A stretch of 7,104 nucleotides of DNA, taken from the NCBI GenBank assembly GCA_025938055.1, contig JAICQC010000248.1, positions 1 through 7,104 on the forward strand, read 5' to 3'. This document shows, in pieces, positions 1 to 5,796 of the stretch. Position numbers and translations under genes: made by a program. The DNA comes from Anaerolineales bacterium. GTDB taxonomy: Bacteria > Chloroflexota > Anaerolineae > Anaerolineales > Villigracilaceae. Numbering within the stretch: the first letter of the stretch is position 1; every line of letters begins with the position of its first letter. Under the pieces are notes generated by a model. The model made no database searches and was not told the DNA's origin. It saw only the letters and a program-made list of their open reading frames with translations.

Positions 1-249
1 ATAGTAACCACTGTCCACACTGTAGTTGAAACTGCTCAGATGCATATAGTGGCGGACAACATCCACTTCGGCGAGTTCGGGCAGCGGTAGGTCTGCGCGG
101 AGGAGATTTTCGGGAGGCAGAGCCGTTTCGGGGACGTCTGATGCGGGCATCATCACGCCTGTCCGCCCGGGGGAGGATAAGTCGAAAATGGTCGGTTCGA
201 CGATCTTCGGCGCTGTCTGGACTTGGGGTTCCATCACTGCATCAGTCAT
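1..249 (-). CDS. gcvPB: Glycine dehydrogenase (decarboxylating) subunit 2, N-terminal part
   Basis: This is the first 83 codons of the PB subunit of the P-protein; the rest, including the PLP-binding lysine region, lies beyond the left edge. PA and PB together form the PLP-dependent decarboxylase that removes CO2 from glycine and passes the aminomethyl group to lipoyl-GcvH. The translation has the family's N-terminal landmarks: FDLSSPGRTG near residues 23-32, a conserved DVPE, and EVDVVRHYMHLSSFNYSVDS near 61-80, matching the usual motif before the PLGSCTMKYNP segment. The start is ATG at 249-247, preceded by an excellent Shine-Dalgarno GGAGGTGA (260-253). It overlaps the end of gcvPA by 8 bases, so translation is probably coupled. 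The first ~20 residues look variable and uninformative. The identity call is firm; intactness cannot be judged from here. Confidence 0.93.
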   Translation of the reverse strand, partial: MTDAVMEPQVQTAPKIVEPTIFDLSSPGRTGVMMPASDVPETALPPENLLRADLPLPELAEVDVVRHYMHLSSFNYSVDSGYY

Positions 250-1597
250 GGCTCACCTCCGATAAGACTTCAACGAGTGTATCGATGTCTTCCTTGCTGT
301 TCATTTCGGTAACTGCGATCAACATGTGATCCTTGAGGGCGGGGTAATCCTGACCGAGGTCGTACCCGCCGAGGATGCCGTGCTCGAGCAAGTGCGCGTT
401 GACTTCCGCAACCGGGCGATTCACGCACAGCGCAAACTCGTGGAAGAACGGCTCTGTGAAGCAGAGACCCATGCCGGCGATCTGGCTGAGCTGCTGCGCG
501 GCGTAATGTGCCTTTTGATAGCAAAGCTCGGCGACCTGCCGCAAACCCTTCTTTCCAAGCAGGGAAAGATAGACCGCCGTGCCGAGCGCGATCAATCCCT
601 GATTGGTGCAGATGTTGGATGTGGCGCGCTCGCGTTTGATGTGCTGTTCGCGGGCAGTCAGTGTCAGGACGTAGGAACGCTGGCCTCGGTTATCGACTGT
701 TTCGCCGACCAGGCGTCCTGCCATCTTATGGACGTATTGCTTGCGGGTCGTGAAGAAGCCGACGCTGGGTCCGCCGTACCACATCGGGATGCCCAGTGGT
801 TGCCCATCGCCGACGACGATGTCTGCACCCATGGAGCCGGGCGTCTTGAACAATGCCAGCGCTGTGGGATTTGCGACCACGCACACCAGCGCGCCTTTGG
901 CATGCGCGGCGTCGATGAGTTTGGTGTAGTCGTAGACGCGCCCGAAGAAATCGGGGTATTGCAGGATCAGCAGGCATGTATTGTCGTCGACCAGCTCTGC
1001 CAGTTCTTCAGGTTGTGTGTCGATGTCGGCGTTCGCGTTATTGCCGTAAAGGTCCAAGTCCATGCCCTGCACATAGGTGCGGACAACCGCGCGGTATTGG
1101 GGGTGAACCGTGGGCGAGATGACCACTTTCTTACGTTTGCCGCGGAACTGCGCGTACGCGAGGTTCACCGCTTCGGCGGTGGCAGTGGCGCCGTCATAGT
1201 GCGAGGCGTTGGATACATCCATGCCGGTCAATGCCGCCATCAGCGATTGATATTCAAAGATGGCTTGCAGTGTGCCTTGTGAGATTTCTGGTTGATATGG
1301 GGTATAGGCGGTATAGAACTCGCCACGTCGCAGCATGTGGTCCACGACCGAAGGAATGTAATGATTATACATGCCCGCGCCGAGGAAGGAGATCAGGTCG
1401 GTGCGCACGTTTTCATTGGCATGCGCCAGCCCCGAGAGTTCGTTCAATGCTTCCATTTCGGTGAGCGCGGGGGGCAGATTCAATTTGGGGAAACGATGCT
1501 TTGCGGGGACCGCCTCGAACAAGTCATCCAGCGACTTGATGCCGATGGTCTCGAGCATTGCGTCCCGTTCCCTGGGGGAGATGGGAATGTAGGTCAT
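242..1597 (-). CDS. gcvPA: Glycine dehydrogenase (decarboxylating) subunit 1
   Basis: This is the PA subunit of the split P-protein, which works with GcvPB in the cytoplasmic glycine cleavage system (glycine to CO2, ammonia and methylene-THF, with NADH made by the L-protein). The 451-residue length is normal for the family. Family hallmarks are FLGAGMYNHYIP (71-82), YTPYQPEISQGTLQ (98-111) followed by FEYQ, ASHYDGATA near 131-139, and ATSNICTNQGL in the second half. The start at MTYIP is supported by GGAGGT (1606-1601) just upstream. The gene follows gcvH after a gap filled by a palindromic repeat and ends in an 8-base overlap with gcvPB. The order gcvH-gcvPA-gcvPB fits one glycine-regulated operon. 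No broken motif or frameshift is seen. A long antisense reading frame within it is a shadow of its codon bias. Confidence 0.97.
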   Translation of the reverse strand: MTYIPISPRERDAMLETIGIKSLDDLFEAVPAKHRFPKLNLPPALTEMEALNELSGLAHANENVRTDLISFLGAGMYNHYIPSVVDHMLRRGEFYTAYTPYQPEISQGTLQAIFEYQSLMAALTGMDVSNASHYDGATATAEAVNLAYAQFRGKRKKVVISPTVHPQYRAVVRTYVQGMDLDLYGNNANADIDTQPEELAELVDDNTCLLILQYPDFFGRVYDYTKLIDAAHAKGALVCVVANPTALALFKTPGSMGADIVVGDGQPLGIPMWYGGPSVGFFTTRKQYVHKMAGRLVGETVDNRGQRSYVLTLTAREQHIKRERATSNICTNQGLIALGTAVYLSLLGKKGLRQVAELCYQKAHYAAQQLSQIAGMGLCFTEPFFHEFALCVNRPVAEVNAHLLEHGILGGYDLGQDYPALKDHMLIAVTEMNSKEDIDTLVEVLSEVSHD

Positions 1598-1607
1598 ATT
1601 ACCTCCA

Positions 1608-1685
1608 TGTCATTACGAAGAGCGTCGTTTGCGACGAAGCAATCTCATGTTGCACGGGGATTGCTTCGTTTCCCTCGTAATGACA
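1608..1685. repeat. 78-bp palindromic repeat element between gcvH and gcvPA
   Basis: The element has perfect 11-bp terminal inverted repeats, TGTCATTACGA at 1608-1618 and its complement at 1675-1685. It also has an inner 10-bp inverted pair, CGAAGCAATC (1635-1644) and GATTGCTTCG (1659-1668), around a 14-nt loop. The left arm carries extra bases that form a small hairpin of their own (CGTCG 1623-1627, CGACG 1632-1636). The arms resemble the dispersed TGTCATTGCGAGG...GAAGCAATC palindromes I know from many environmental bacterial genomes, including Chloroflexi; this is from memory, not a search. It fills nearly the whole intergenic gap, from 5 nt after the gcvH stop to 1 nt before the gcvPA Shine-Dalgarno. 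In the transcript it would fold into a stem-loop that could affect mRNA stability or processing. It encodes nothing, so it is REP- or MITE-like. Confidence 0.8.
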
Positions 1686-1690
1686 CTTGA

Positions 1691-2068
1691 TTAGTGAGAG
1701 CGTTCCTCACAATACTTCTCATACGCGGCGGAGTCCATGACTTCACCTGTTGTCTCGCCATCCACTTTGATCATCCAGCCTTCGCCGTAGGGATCGGAGT
1801 TGAGGATTTCAGGCTTGTTGGACAGGTCCTTGTTCACCGCGCTGACCGTGCCACCCGCAGGAGCATAGATCTCAGCAGAGGCTTTGACCGATTCAACAGA
1901 GGCGATCGGTTTGCCTGCTTCGATGGTGTCGCCTTCATCCACGAAAATCTCGACGAAGACAATATCGGAGAGTTGAGACTGGGCATAATCACTTATTCCC
2001 ATTGCCCCGGTCTCGGGGTTGAACCATTCATCAGACTTTGCATACTTCAAATGGACAGGCGCATTCAT
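1691..2068 (-). CDS. gcvH: Glycine cleavage system H protein (lipoyl carrier)
   Basis: GcvH carries the aminomethyl group on a lipoyl-lysine arm between the P, T and L proteins. The 125-residue protein has the expected layout: a start YAKSDEWF near 9-16, MGISDYAQSQLSDIVFVEI near 23-41, and the lipoylation motif ASVESVKA with the acceptor lysine at K62. It continues with EIYAPAGG, then NSDPYGEGWMIKV in the C-terminal half. The length is typical. The start MNAPVH is preceded by AAAGGAG about 8 nt upstream. It is the first gene of the operon, directly behind the glycine riboswitch and its hairpin. The C-terminal end EERSH is unremarkable. All key residues are present, so the protein should be functional. 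Confidence 0.97.
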   Translation of the reverse strand: MNAPVHLKYAKSDEWFNPETGAMGISDYAQSQLSDIVFVEIFVDEGDTIEAGKPIASVESVKASAEIYAPAGGTVSAVNKDLSNKPEILNSDPYGEGWMIKVDGETTGEVMDSAAYEKYCEERSH

Positions 2069-2111
2069 TGGATTTTGCTCCTTTTGATGTCATTTGGCGA
2101 TTAAACGCTAA

Positions 2112-2137
2112 AGGCGCACGAAATTTATCGTGCGCCT
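2112..2137 (-). terminator. Expression-platform hairpin of the glycine riboswitch
   Basis: On the minus strand this is a perfect 10-bp stem, AGGCGCACGA with TCGTGCGCCT, closing a 6-nt loop and followed by TTAGCGTTTAA. The 5' side of the stem shares two bases (2137-2136) with the 3' side of P1 of the second aptamer, so the two pairings compete slightly. Such an arrangement suits an ON switch in which glycine binding disfavours termination. The downstream U tract is poor (UUUAGCGUUU), so attenuation may be weak, or the hairpin may act another way. It lies about 43 nt before the gcvH start codon. Confidence 0.6.
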
Positions 2138-2389
2138 CTGTAATTTGACCTGAGAGATTCGTTTAGTTTTGTAGTTTAGTAGTTTTATAGTTACGCAGTT
2201 TTTCAACTACCCAACTATCGAACTGCCAAACCAGCCAACTAAATTTACACCGTCGGTATCGTCCCGCTGAGGCGGGACGAACTTTCCAGAGTTTGTTCGA
2301 GAACAGGGTCCTTTTGCCTGAGAGTTTCGTCTGGGTTCGCCTGTTCCAGACTTGCACCTTCGGCGTCCACGCGGGATCTCTTCCCTGTT
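2136..2389 (-). promoter_or_regulatory. Tandem glycine riboswitch upstream of gcvH
   Basis: The minus strand carries two consecutive glycine aptamers. Aptamer 1 (2389-2302) has P1 AACAGGG/CCCTGTT (2389-2383 with 2308-2302), the conserved CGCCGAAGGTGCAA (2365-2352), a 6-bp GTCTGG/CCAGAC arm, and CTCTCAGGCAAAA (2324-2312). Aptamer 2 (2291-2136) has P1 CTCTG/CAGAG (2291-2287 with 2140-2136), a 9-bp hairpin at 2280-2259, a degenerate core ACCGACGGTGTAAA, and CTCTCAGG (2156-2149). These core strings match the glycine riboswitch family (gcvT element) as known from Bacillus and Vibrio. The position ahead of glycine-cleavage genes fits activation when glycine is plentiful. The inter-aptamer linker is short (2301-2292). 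I could not convincingly identify the leader-linker kink-turn. The second aptamer's variable arm is greatly expanded by octamer repeats. Confidence 0.93.
2164..2241. repeat. Head-to-head 8-bp tandem repeat array forming a long hairpin
   Basis: On the plus strand 2164-2203 reads as five octamers: TAGTTTTG, TAGTTTAG, TAGTTTTA, TAGTTACG and CAGTTTTT. On the minus strand 2241-2202 reads as five more: TAGTTGGC, TGGTTTGG, CAGTTCGA, TAGTTGGG and TAGTTGAA. The two arrays face each other and pair. With the flanking TT bases, 2162-2200 against 2243-2205 gives about 28 Watson-Crick and 4 G-U pairs in 39 positions, with a 4-nt loop. It sits exactly in the variable arm of riboswitch aptamer 2, between the GGTGTAAA core and CTCTCAGG. 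It contains no credible gene. Confidence 0.85.
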
Positions 2390-2410
2390 GCCCGTTAAGT
2401 TAGTATATCC

Positions 2411-2439
2411 ATTGTATGGGCGAGAGGAGCGAGAGTCAA
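2411..2439 (-). promoter_or_regulatory. Sigma-70-type promoter of the gcv operon
   Basis: Read on the minus strand, the -35 box TTGACT (2439-2434) and the -10 box TACAAT (2416-2411) are separated by exactly 17 bp. Each differs from consensus at one position. Transcription would begin near 2404, about 15 nt before aptamer 1 and about 335 nt before gcvH. The placement just upstream of the riboswitch strongly supports the call. Confidence 0.82.
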
Positions 2440-2465
2440 GAGGAGAAAGCTCATCTAATTAAGGG

Positions 2466-2501
2466 CAAAGACTTCCAAACGTCATGGGTCGGAAGTCTTT
2501 G
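2466..2501 (-). terminator. Hairpin terminator after the small membrane protein gene
   Basis: An 11-bp perfect inverted repeat, CAAAGACTTCC with GGAAGTCTTTG, surrounds a 14-nt loop. An outer GGGC/GCCC pair (2463-2466 with 2511-2514) could extend it. On the minus strand it starts 24 nt after the stop codon at 2526 and ends in a T-rich arm followed by CCCTTAATTAG. The tail is weak for a classical rho-independent terminator. It lies between that gene and the gcv promoter, so it probably insulates the riboswitch-controlled operon from read-through. Confidence 0.55.
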
Positions 2502-2525
2502 ATACCTGATGCCCGAAAGTTGATT

Positions 2526-2978
2526 TCAGCCGCTGGGAGTTTCCTCATCTTCAGAGGCAGGCGGTTCCTCAGGCGCGGCGGGGATAACCGGCGCGGCAGG
2601 CAGCAGTGTCCCATTGAGCCCGGCAAAATATTCTTTGACGGCAATGTCGTTATAGAAGACCAATGCCAGCACACCGACGACCACCGAGAAGACGTTACCC
2701 ACGACAATACAGACAATCTCAAGGACCGCGAGATTCGTGGAGGGCAGCACCGGCTGCGGCGGAGTGCTCATGAGTTTGGCGGCGTAGATGATCTCGAAGA
2801 TGCCCAAAATCGTGGGAAGGATCGTGAGCGGTACGCAAACAACGCCAATTACCGTTGACAACACCGTGCCGGACGCGGCAACCCCCCAGATCAGGTTGAC
2901 GATTCCACTGACAAGGGTCATCCATGCGATGACATGTACCAGTGTGGGTTTCTGTTGGTTTGTGAATTGCGGGTTCAT
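2526..2978 (-). CDS. Small multi-pass membrane protein of unknown function
   Basis: I do not recognise the family. The 150-residue protein starts with a short polar stretch (1-11). Hydrophobic segments follow at about 13-34, 39-65 (interrupted by prolines 50 and 55) and 83-109, giving three or perhaps four membrane spans. A Pro/Glu/Ala-rich acidic tail runs from about 127 to 150. No enzymatic motif or signal-peptidase site is evident. The start MNPQFTNQ was chosen because AGGAG lies a few bases upstream of the ATG at 2978-2976. The same frame stays open far upstream, but that part is antisense to the SDR gene and is not credible. The gene is divergent from the SDR gene and followed by a hairpin. 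The composition suggests a small integral membrane protein with a cytoplasmic or surface tail; its role cannot be inferred. Confidence 0.75.
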   Translation of the reverse strand: MNPQFTNQQKPTLVHVIAWMTLVSGIVNLIWGVAASGTVLSTVIGVVCVPLTILPTILGIFEIIYAAKLMSTPPQPVLPSTNLAVLEIVCIVVGNVFSVVVGVLALVFYNDIAVKEYFAGLNGTLLPAAPVIPAAPEEPPASEDEETPSG

Positions 2979-3124
2979 TTCTTTCTCCTGAAGAATATAG
3001 CCTTGCAAAAATTGACCGATTCGCCACCCACACGCCTGATAAAACCTTCGCAAGGCGGACTGTCTGGTGAACAGGCTCACTTCCTTATACGCTGAATATA
3101 TCGCCGGGTTGCAGTCGAATCTGC

Positions 3125-3152
3125 TTGCTTTACAAAAAAATTGCAGTAATAT
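3125..3152 (+). promoter_or_regulatory. Possible promoter for the SDR gene
   Basis: TTGCTT (3125-3130) and TAATAT (3147-3152) lie 16 bp apart, about 38 nt before the ATG at 3190, within an AT-rich stretch. Box matches are moderate and the spacing is slightly short. The position between divergent genes and the local AT-richness are the main support. I found no comparably good promoter for the leftward gene. Confidence 0.38.
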
Positions 3153-3189
3153 TAGTTTATCGCTCTTTTTATCGTTACAGGAGGATGAC

Positions 3190-4014
3190 ATGGAGGTTAA
3201 AGGGAAAGTCGTCATTGTTACGGGCGCCTCTTCGGGGATTGGTGAAGCGACTGCTCTCGAGTTCGCGCGCGAGGGGGCGAAAGTGGTGCTGGCTGCCCGC
3301 CGCGTGGAACGGCTCGAAGCGCTTGCGCAGGAAATCGCTGAGATGAAGACCGGGGCAGAGACGCTCGTTGTGCCAGCCGACCTCTCGAAACTGGAGGACA
3401 TTAAAGCACTGGTCAGCCAGACACTGGATCGGTTCGGGCGCATCGATGTACTGGTCAATAATGCAGGTTTTGGGCGTCTGGACTGGCTGGAAAATCTCGA
3501 TCCCAAGAAAGATATTGAAGCACAGTTCGATGTAAATGTGCTGGGGGTGGTGCAAACGACGCGCCAGGCTCTTCCCGTAATGATCAAACAACGTTCGGGT
3601 CATATTATCAATATGTGCTCCATGGCAGGGCTGGTTGCCACCCCCACCTATACGATTTATGCCGCCAGCAAACATGCCGTGCACGGGTTCTCTGAGGCGC
3701 TGCGGCGTGAGGTGAAGCCCTGGGGCATCGACGTTTCGATGATCTATCCTGGTGGTGTGAAGACGGAATTCGGGGAGCATGCAGGCATCAAACGCAAGAC
3801 AAAAGCGACCACTCCCAAGTTCCTTTTGCTTTCTGCCGAGGACGTCGGGCGTGCGGTCGTGCAGCTGGTGCGCCGCCCGCGCGCCATGTGGATCATTCCG
3901 TGGCTGTGGAGCATTACAGCTCTGATCAACAAGTTGTTTCCCTCGTTTGTAGATTACACGACGATTAACAGATTTACCATCCCGGAACGTGCCGATGAAT
4001 TGAATGCAAAATAA
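3190..4014 (+). CDS. Short-chain dehydrogenase/reductase, classical SDR type
   Basis: This is a 274-residue NAD(P)-dependent oxidoreductase with a Rossmann fold. The cofactor motif TGASSGIG is at 11-18, D64 follows beta-strand 3, and NNAG is at 90-93. Catalytic residues are N116, S144, Y157 and K161 (YAASK), followed by a PGGVKTEF loop. Arg37 and Arg38 after beta-strand 2 suggest NADPH preference. The last ~50 residues include a hydrophobic, tryptophan-rich stretch (MWIIPWLWSITALI) that may form a membrane-facing or substrate-binding surface. The start at MEVKGK was chosen because AGGAGG (3179-3184) lies 5 nt before this ATG and the Rossmann strand begins at once. The open frame upstream to 3067 has no Shine-Dalgarno and would add an atypical 41 residues. 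The substrate cannot be predicted. The gene appears monocistronic, divergent from the membrane-protein gene and convergent with recJ. Confidence 0.93.
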   Translation: MEVKGKVVIVTGASSGIGEATALEFAREGAKVVLAARRVERLEALAQEIAEMKTGAETLVVPADLSKLEDIKALVSQTLDRFGRIDVLVNNAGFGRLDWLENLDPKKDIEAQFDVNVLGVVQTTRQALPVMIKQRSGHIINMCSMAGLVATPTYTIYAASKHAVHGFSEALRREVKPWGIDVSMIYPGGVKTEFGEHAGIKRKTKATTPKFLLLSAEDVGRAVVQLVRRPRAMWIIPWLWSITALINKLFPSFVDYTTINRFTIPERADELNAK

Positions 4015-4021
4015 AAATCAG

Positions 4022-4047
4022 ACGATCTACACAGATAGCCTGATCGT
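4022..4047 (-). terminator. Weak hairpin in the SDR-recJ convergent gap
   Basis: ACGATC (4022-4027) and GATCGT (4042-4047) form a 6-bp inverted repeat with a 14-nt loop, between the two convergent stop codons. Read on the minus strand it is followed after three bases by ATTTTTATTTT, which would suit termination of recJ. The stem is short and the loop long, so the call is tentative. Confidence 0.27.
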
Positions 4048-4086
4048 ATTCAACACTTAAAATGGTTCGTTAGGCGGACAGCCGGA

Positions 4087-5796
4087 TCAATCAGGCACTC
4101 CTGCTGGTTTCACATCTTTCAGATTCAACTGCAGAGTCCTGCGTCCGTTGTATTCATTCACCTCAAAGCGATAAAGAACATCAATGTTCGGCGGAAGGTC
4201 AGGCTTGAGATGCCCAATGTGAAACCCGATCGCGTCGACGGCGACGCCGCGCTCGTCTTCAACCGTCAGCTTTAGATGCTTTCCATCCGCACCGACCGTA
4301 CGCGCCGCCTTCACCTTTACGTTGCGCGAGACAAAGACCGCCTCCGGGTTGCCGTACCCGGTGGGTTCCAGGAACATCAGATGCTTCAATACATCAAAAT
4401 TTAATTCTGAAAGTGGCACTTCGAGGTCTGCCGTCAGGGTCTGGCGCAGGTCTCTCGAGCCAAGTTGATCTTTGGCGATTTGCTTCAGTCGCGAGACCAG
4501 TTCTGGTAGGTTCTGGTTCTTCACTGTGAAGCCGGCTGCCGCCGCATGACCACCGTGCCGCACGAGCAAGTCCTTGCACTGATCGAGCGCGTCGGTGATG
4601 TGGAATTCCGGGATGGAGCGGCACGAGCCGCGTGTCTCTTCAGTGCTTTTCGCCGCGACGATCGCGGGCCGATAATGGACCTCTGTCAGGCGGGAGGCTG
4701 CCAGCCCTACCACGCCCGGATTGAACTCCTCATGCGCGGCGAAAAGCAGGAATGCTTCGGGGTCATCCGACATGGCAATTGCTTCAGCTTGCTCCTGCAT
4801 GGTTCGCGTGATGGACTGGCGTTGTCGGTTCTGGGTGTCGAGCTGCATGGCAAGCTGACCAGCACGCATGAAGTCGGTGGTGGTAAGAAGCTCGAACGAA
4901 GCCAGCGCGGATTCAAGCCTGCCAGATGCGTTCAAGCGCGGACCCAGCATGAAGCCGATGTTTCCTGCTGTGCACTTCTCTATCTTTAAGTCTGCCACGC
5001 CAGCCAGGGAGAAAAGTCCCTGCCGCTTGGTTTCCCGGATTTGCCGCAAGCCTCTGCGAACAAGGACTCGATTTTCACCCACAAGTGGCGCCAGATCGGC
5101 GACGGTCCCCAGGGCAACCAGGTCGAGCAGGTCATTCGAGTGGAAGCCATTGACGGGTTGTCGAACATTGAGCAGCGCCTCGGCGATCTTGTAGGCGATT
5201 CCCACCCCTGCCAGATCCTTATCCGGATACAGGTCGCCGTGCTGTTTCGGGTTGATGACCGCGAAGGCGGGAGGCAGGTTTAAGCCGTCCGGGTGGTGGT
5301 GATCGCTGATAATGAGATCCAGACCAATGGTCTGCGCGTGGAGTGCTTCGTCGGGCGAGCGGATGCCGCAGTCCACGGTGATGACCAGCCTGACGCCGTC
5401 CGCTTTGAGCGAATCCAGAGCTTCTTTATTGAGTCCATAGCCCTCGTCGAAGCGGTTCGGGATGTAGCCGCGCACGTTCGCGCCGAAGGATCCGAGCGCC
5501 TGCACGAGCAGCGCGGTGGCAGTCACGCCATCCACGTCGTAATCGCCGTAGATCGCGATCGGCTCATCGTGCTGGAGCGCATAACAGATGCGGTCTACCG
5601 TAGCCTGCATGCCGGTCAGTTGGAACGGATCATTGTTCGCATTCGGCTCGGCTTTAAGAAAGGCGCGGGCTTCGGCATCCGTTGCCAGGCCGCGGTTGAA
5701 TACGATTTGCTTGAGAATGGGCGGGAACTTGGCAAGAGCCTGGTCGGCTTGTGGGGTAATGGGCGAGGCGACAACCCAGCGTTTATTGTGTGTCAT
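4087..5796 (-). CDS. recJ: Single-stranded-DNA-specific exonuclease RecJ
   Basis: RecJ degrades single-stranded DNA 5' to 3' in recombinational repair, mismatch repair and rescue of stalled forks. The 569-residue length is typical. DHH-domain motifs are in order: GDYDVDG (84-90), RFDEGYG (115-121), VDCGI (141-145), the signature DHHHP (165-169), LAGVG (195-199) and GTVAD (230-234). GPRLNASGR (285-293) and the DHHA1 motif GGHAAAAGF near 415-423 follow, with a C-terminal OB-like region rich in short strands. The metal-binding Asp and His residues appear present. The start is ATG at 5796-5794, with no good Shine-Dalgarno. It overlaps the upstream gene's TGA as ATGA, so it probably depends on translational coupling. 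One deviation is GSCRSIP where many relatives have GSGRSIP. No frameshift is seen. Confidence 0.96.
   Translation of the reverse strand: MTHNKRWVVASPITPQADQALAKFPPILKQIVFNRGLATDAEARAFLKAEPNANNDPFQLTGMQATVDRICYALQHDEPIAIYGDYDVDGVTATALLVQALGSFGANVRGYIPNRFDEGYGLNKEALDSLKADGVRLVITVDCGIRSPDEALHAQTIGLDLIISDHHHPDGLNLPPAFAVINPKQHGDLYPDKDLAGVGIAYKIAEALLNVRQPVNGFHSNDLLDLVALGTVADLAPLVGENRVLVRRGLRQIRETKRQGLFSLAGVADLKIEKCTAGNIGFMLGPRLNASGRLESALASFELLTTTDFMRAGQLAMQLDTQNRQRQSITRTMQEQAEAIAMSDDPEAFLLFAAHEEFNPGVVGLAASRLTEVHYRPAIVAAKSTEETRGSCRSIPEFHITDALDQCKDLLVRHGGHAAAAGFTVKNQNLPELVSRLKQIAKDQLGSRDLRQTLTADLEVPLSELNFDVLKHLMFLEPTGYGNPEAVFVSRNVKVKAARTVGADGKHLKLTVEDERGVAVDAIGFHIGHLKPDLPPNIDVLYRFEVNEYNGRRTLQLNLKDVKPAGVPD

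Noticed and set aside
326..1282. Long plus-strand open frame (318 codons) opposite gcvPA
   Set aside because: It is antisense to a clearly conserved gene, has no ribosome-binding site, and its translation shows no recognisable domain. It is a codon-bias shadow.
2164..2241. Octamer array considered as a CRISPR array or phage attachment site
   Set aside because: Units are only 8 bp with no spacers, and there are no cas or integrase genes. The facing arrays pair as a hairpin within the aptamer.
2163..2357. Short minus-strand open frame across the riboswitch
   Set aside because: It is made of aptamer sequence and octamer repeats; RNA structure explains the region better than a peptide.
3001..3055. 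CCTTGC/GCAAGG inverted repeat between the divergent genes
   Set aside because: It is only 6 bp with a 43-nt spacing, which is expected by chance; I cannot support an operator.
3067..3189. N-terminal extension of the SDR by 41 residues
   Set aside because: The ATG at 3067 lacks a Shine-Dalgarno, the segment would cover the likely promoter, and AGGAGG lies right before the ATG at 3190.
2979..3587. Upstream extension of the small membrane protein frame
   Set aside because: The extra ~203 residues are Ser/Arg/Thr-rich and antisense to the SDR gene. The internal ATG at 2978 has a good ribosome-binding site.
4546..5283. Plus-strand open frames opposite recJ
   Set aside because: They lie antisense to intact recJ motifs and have no domain or initiation signals.
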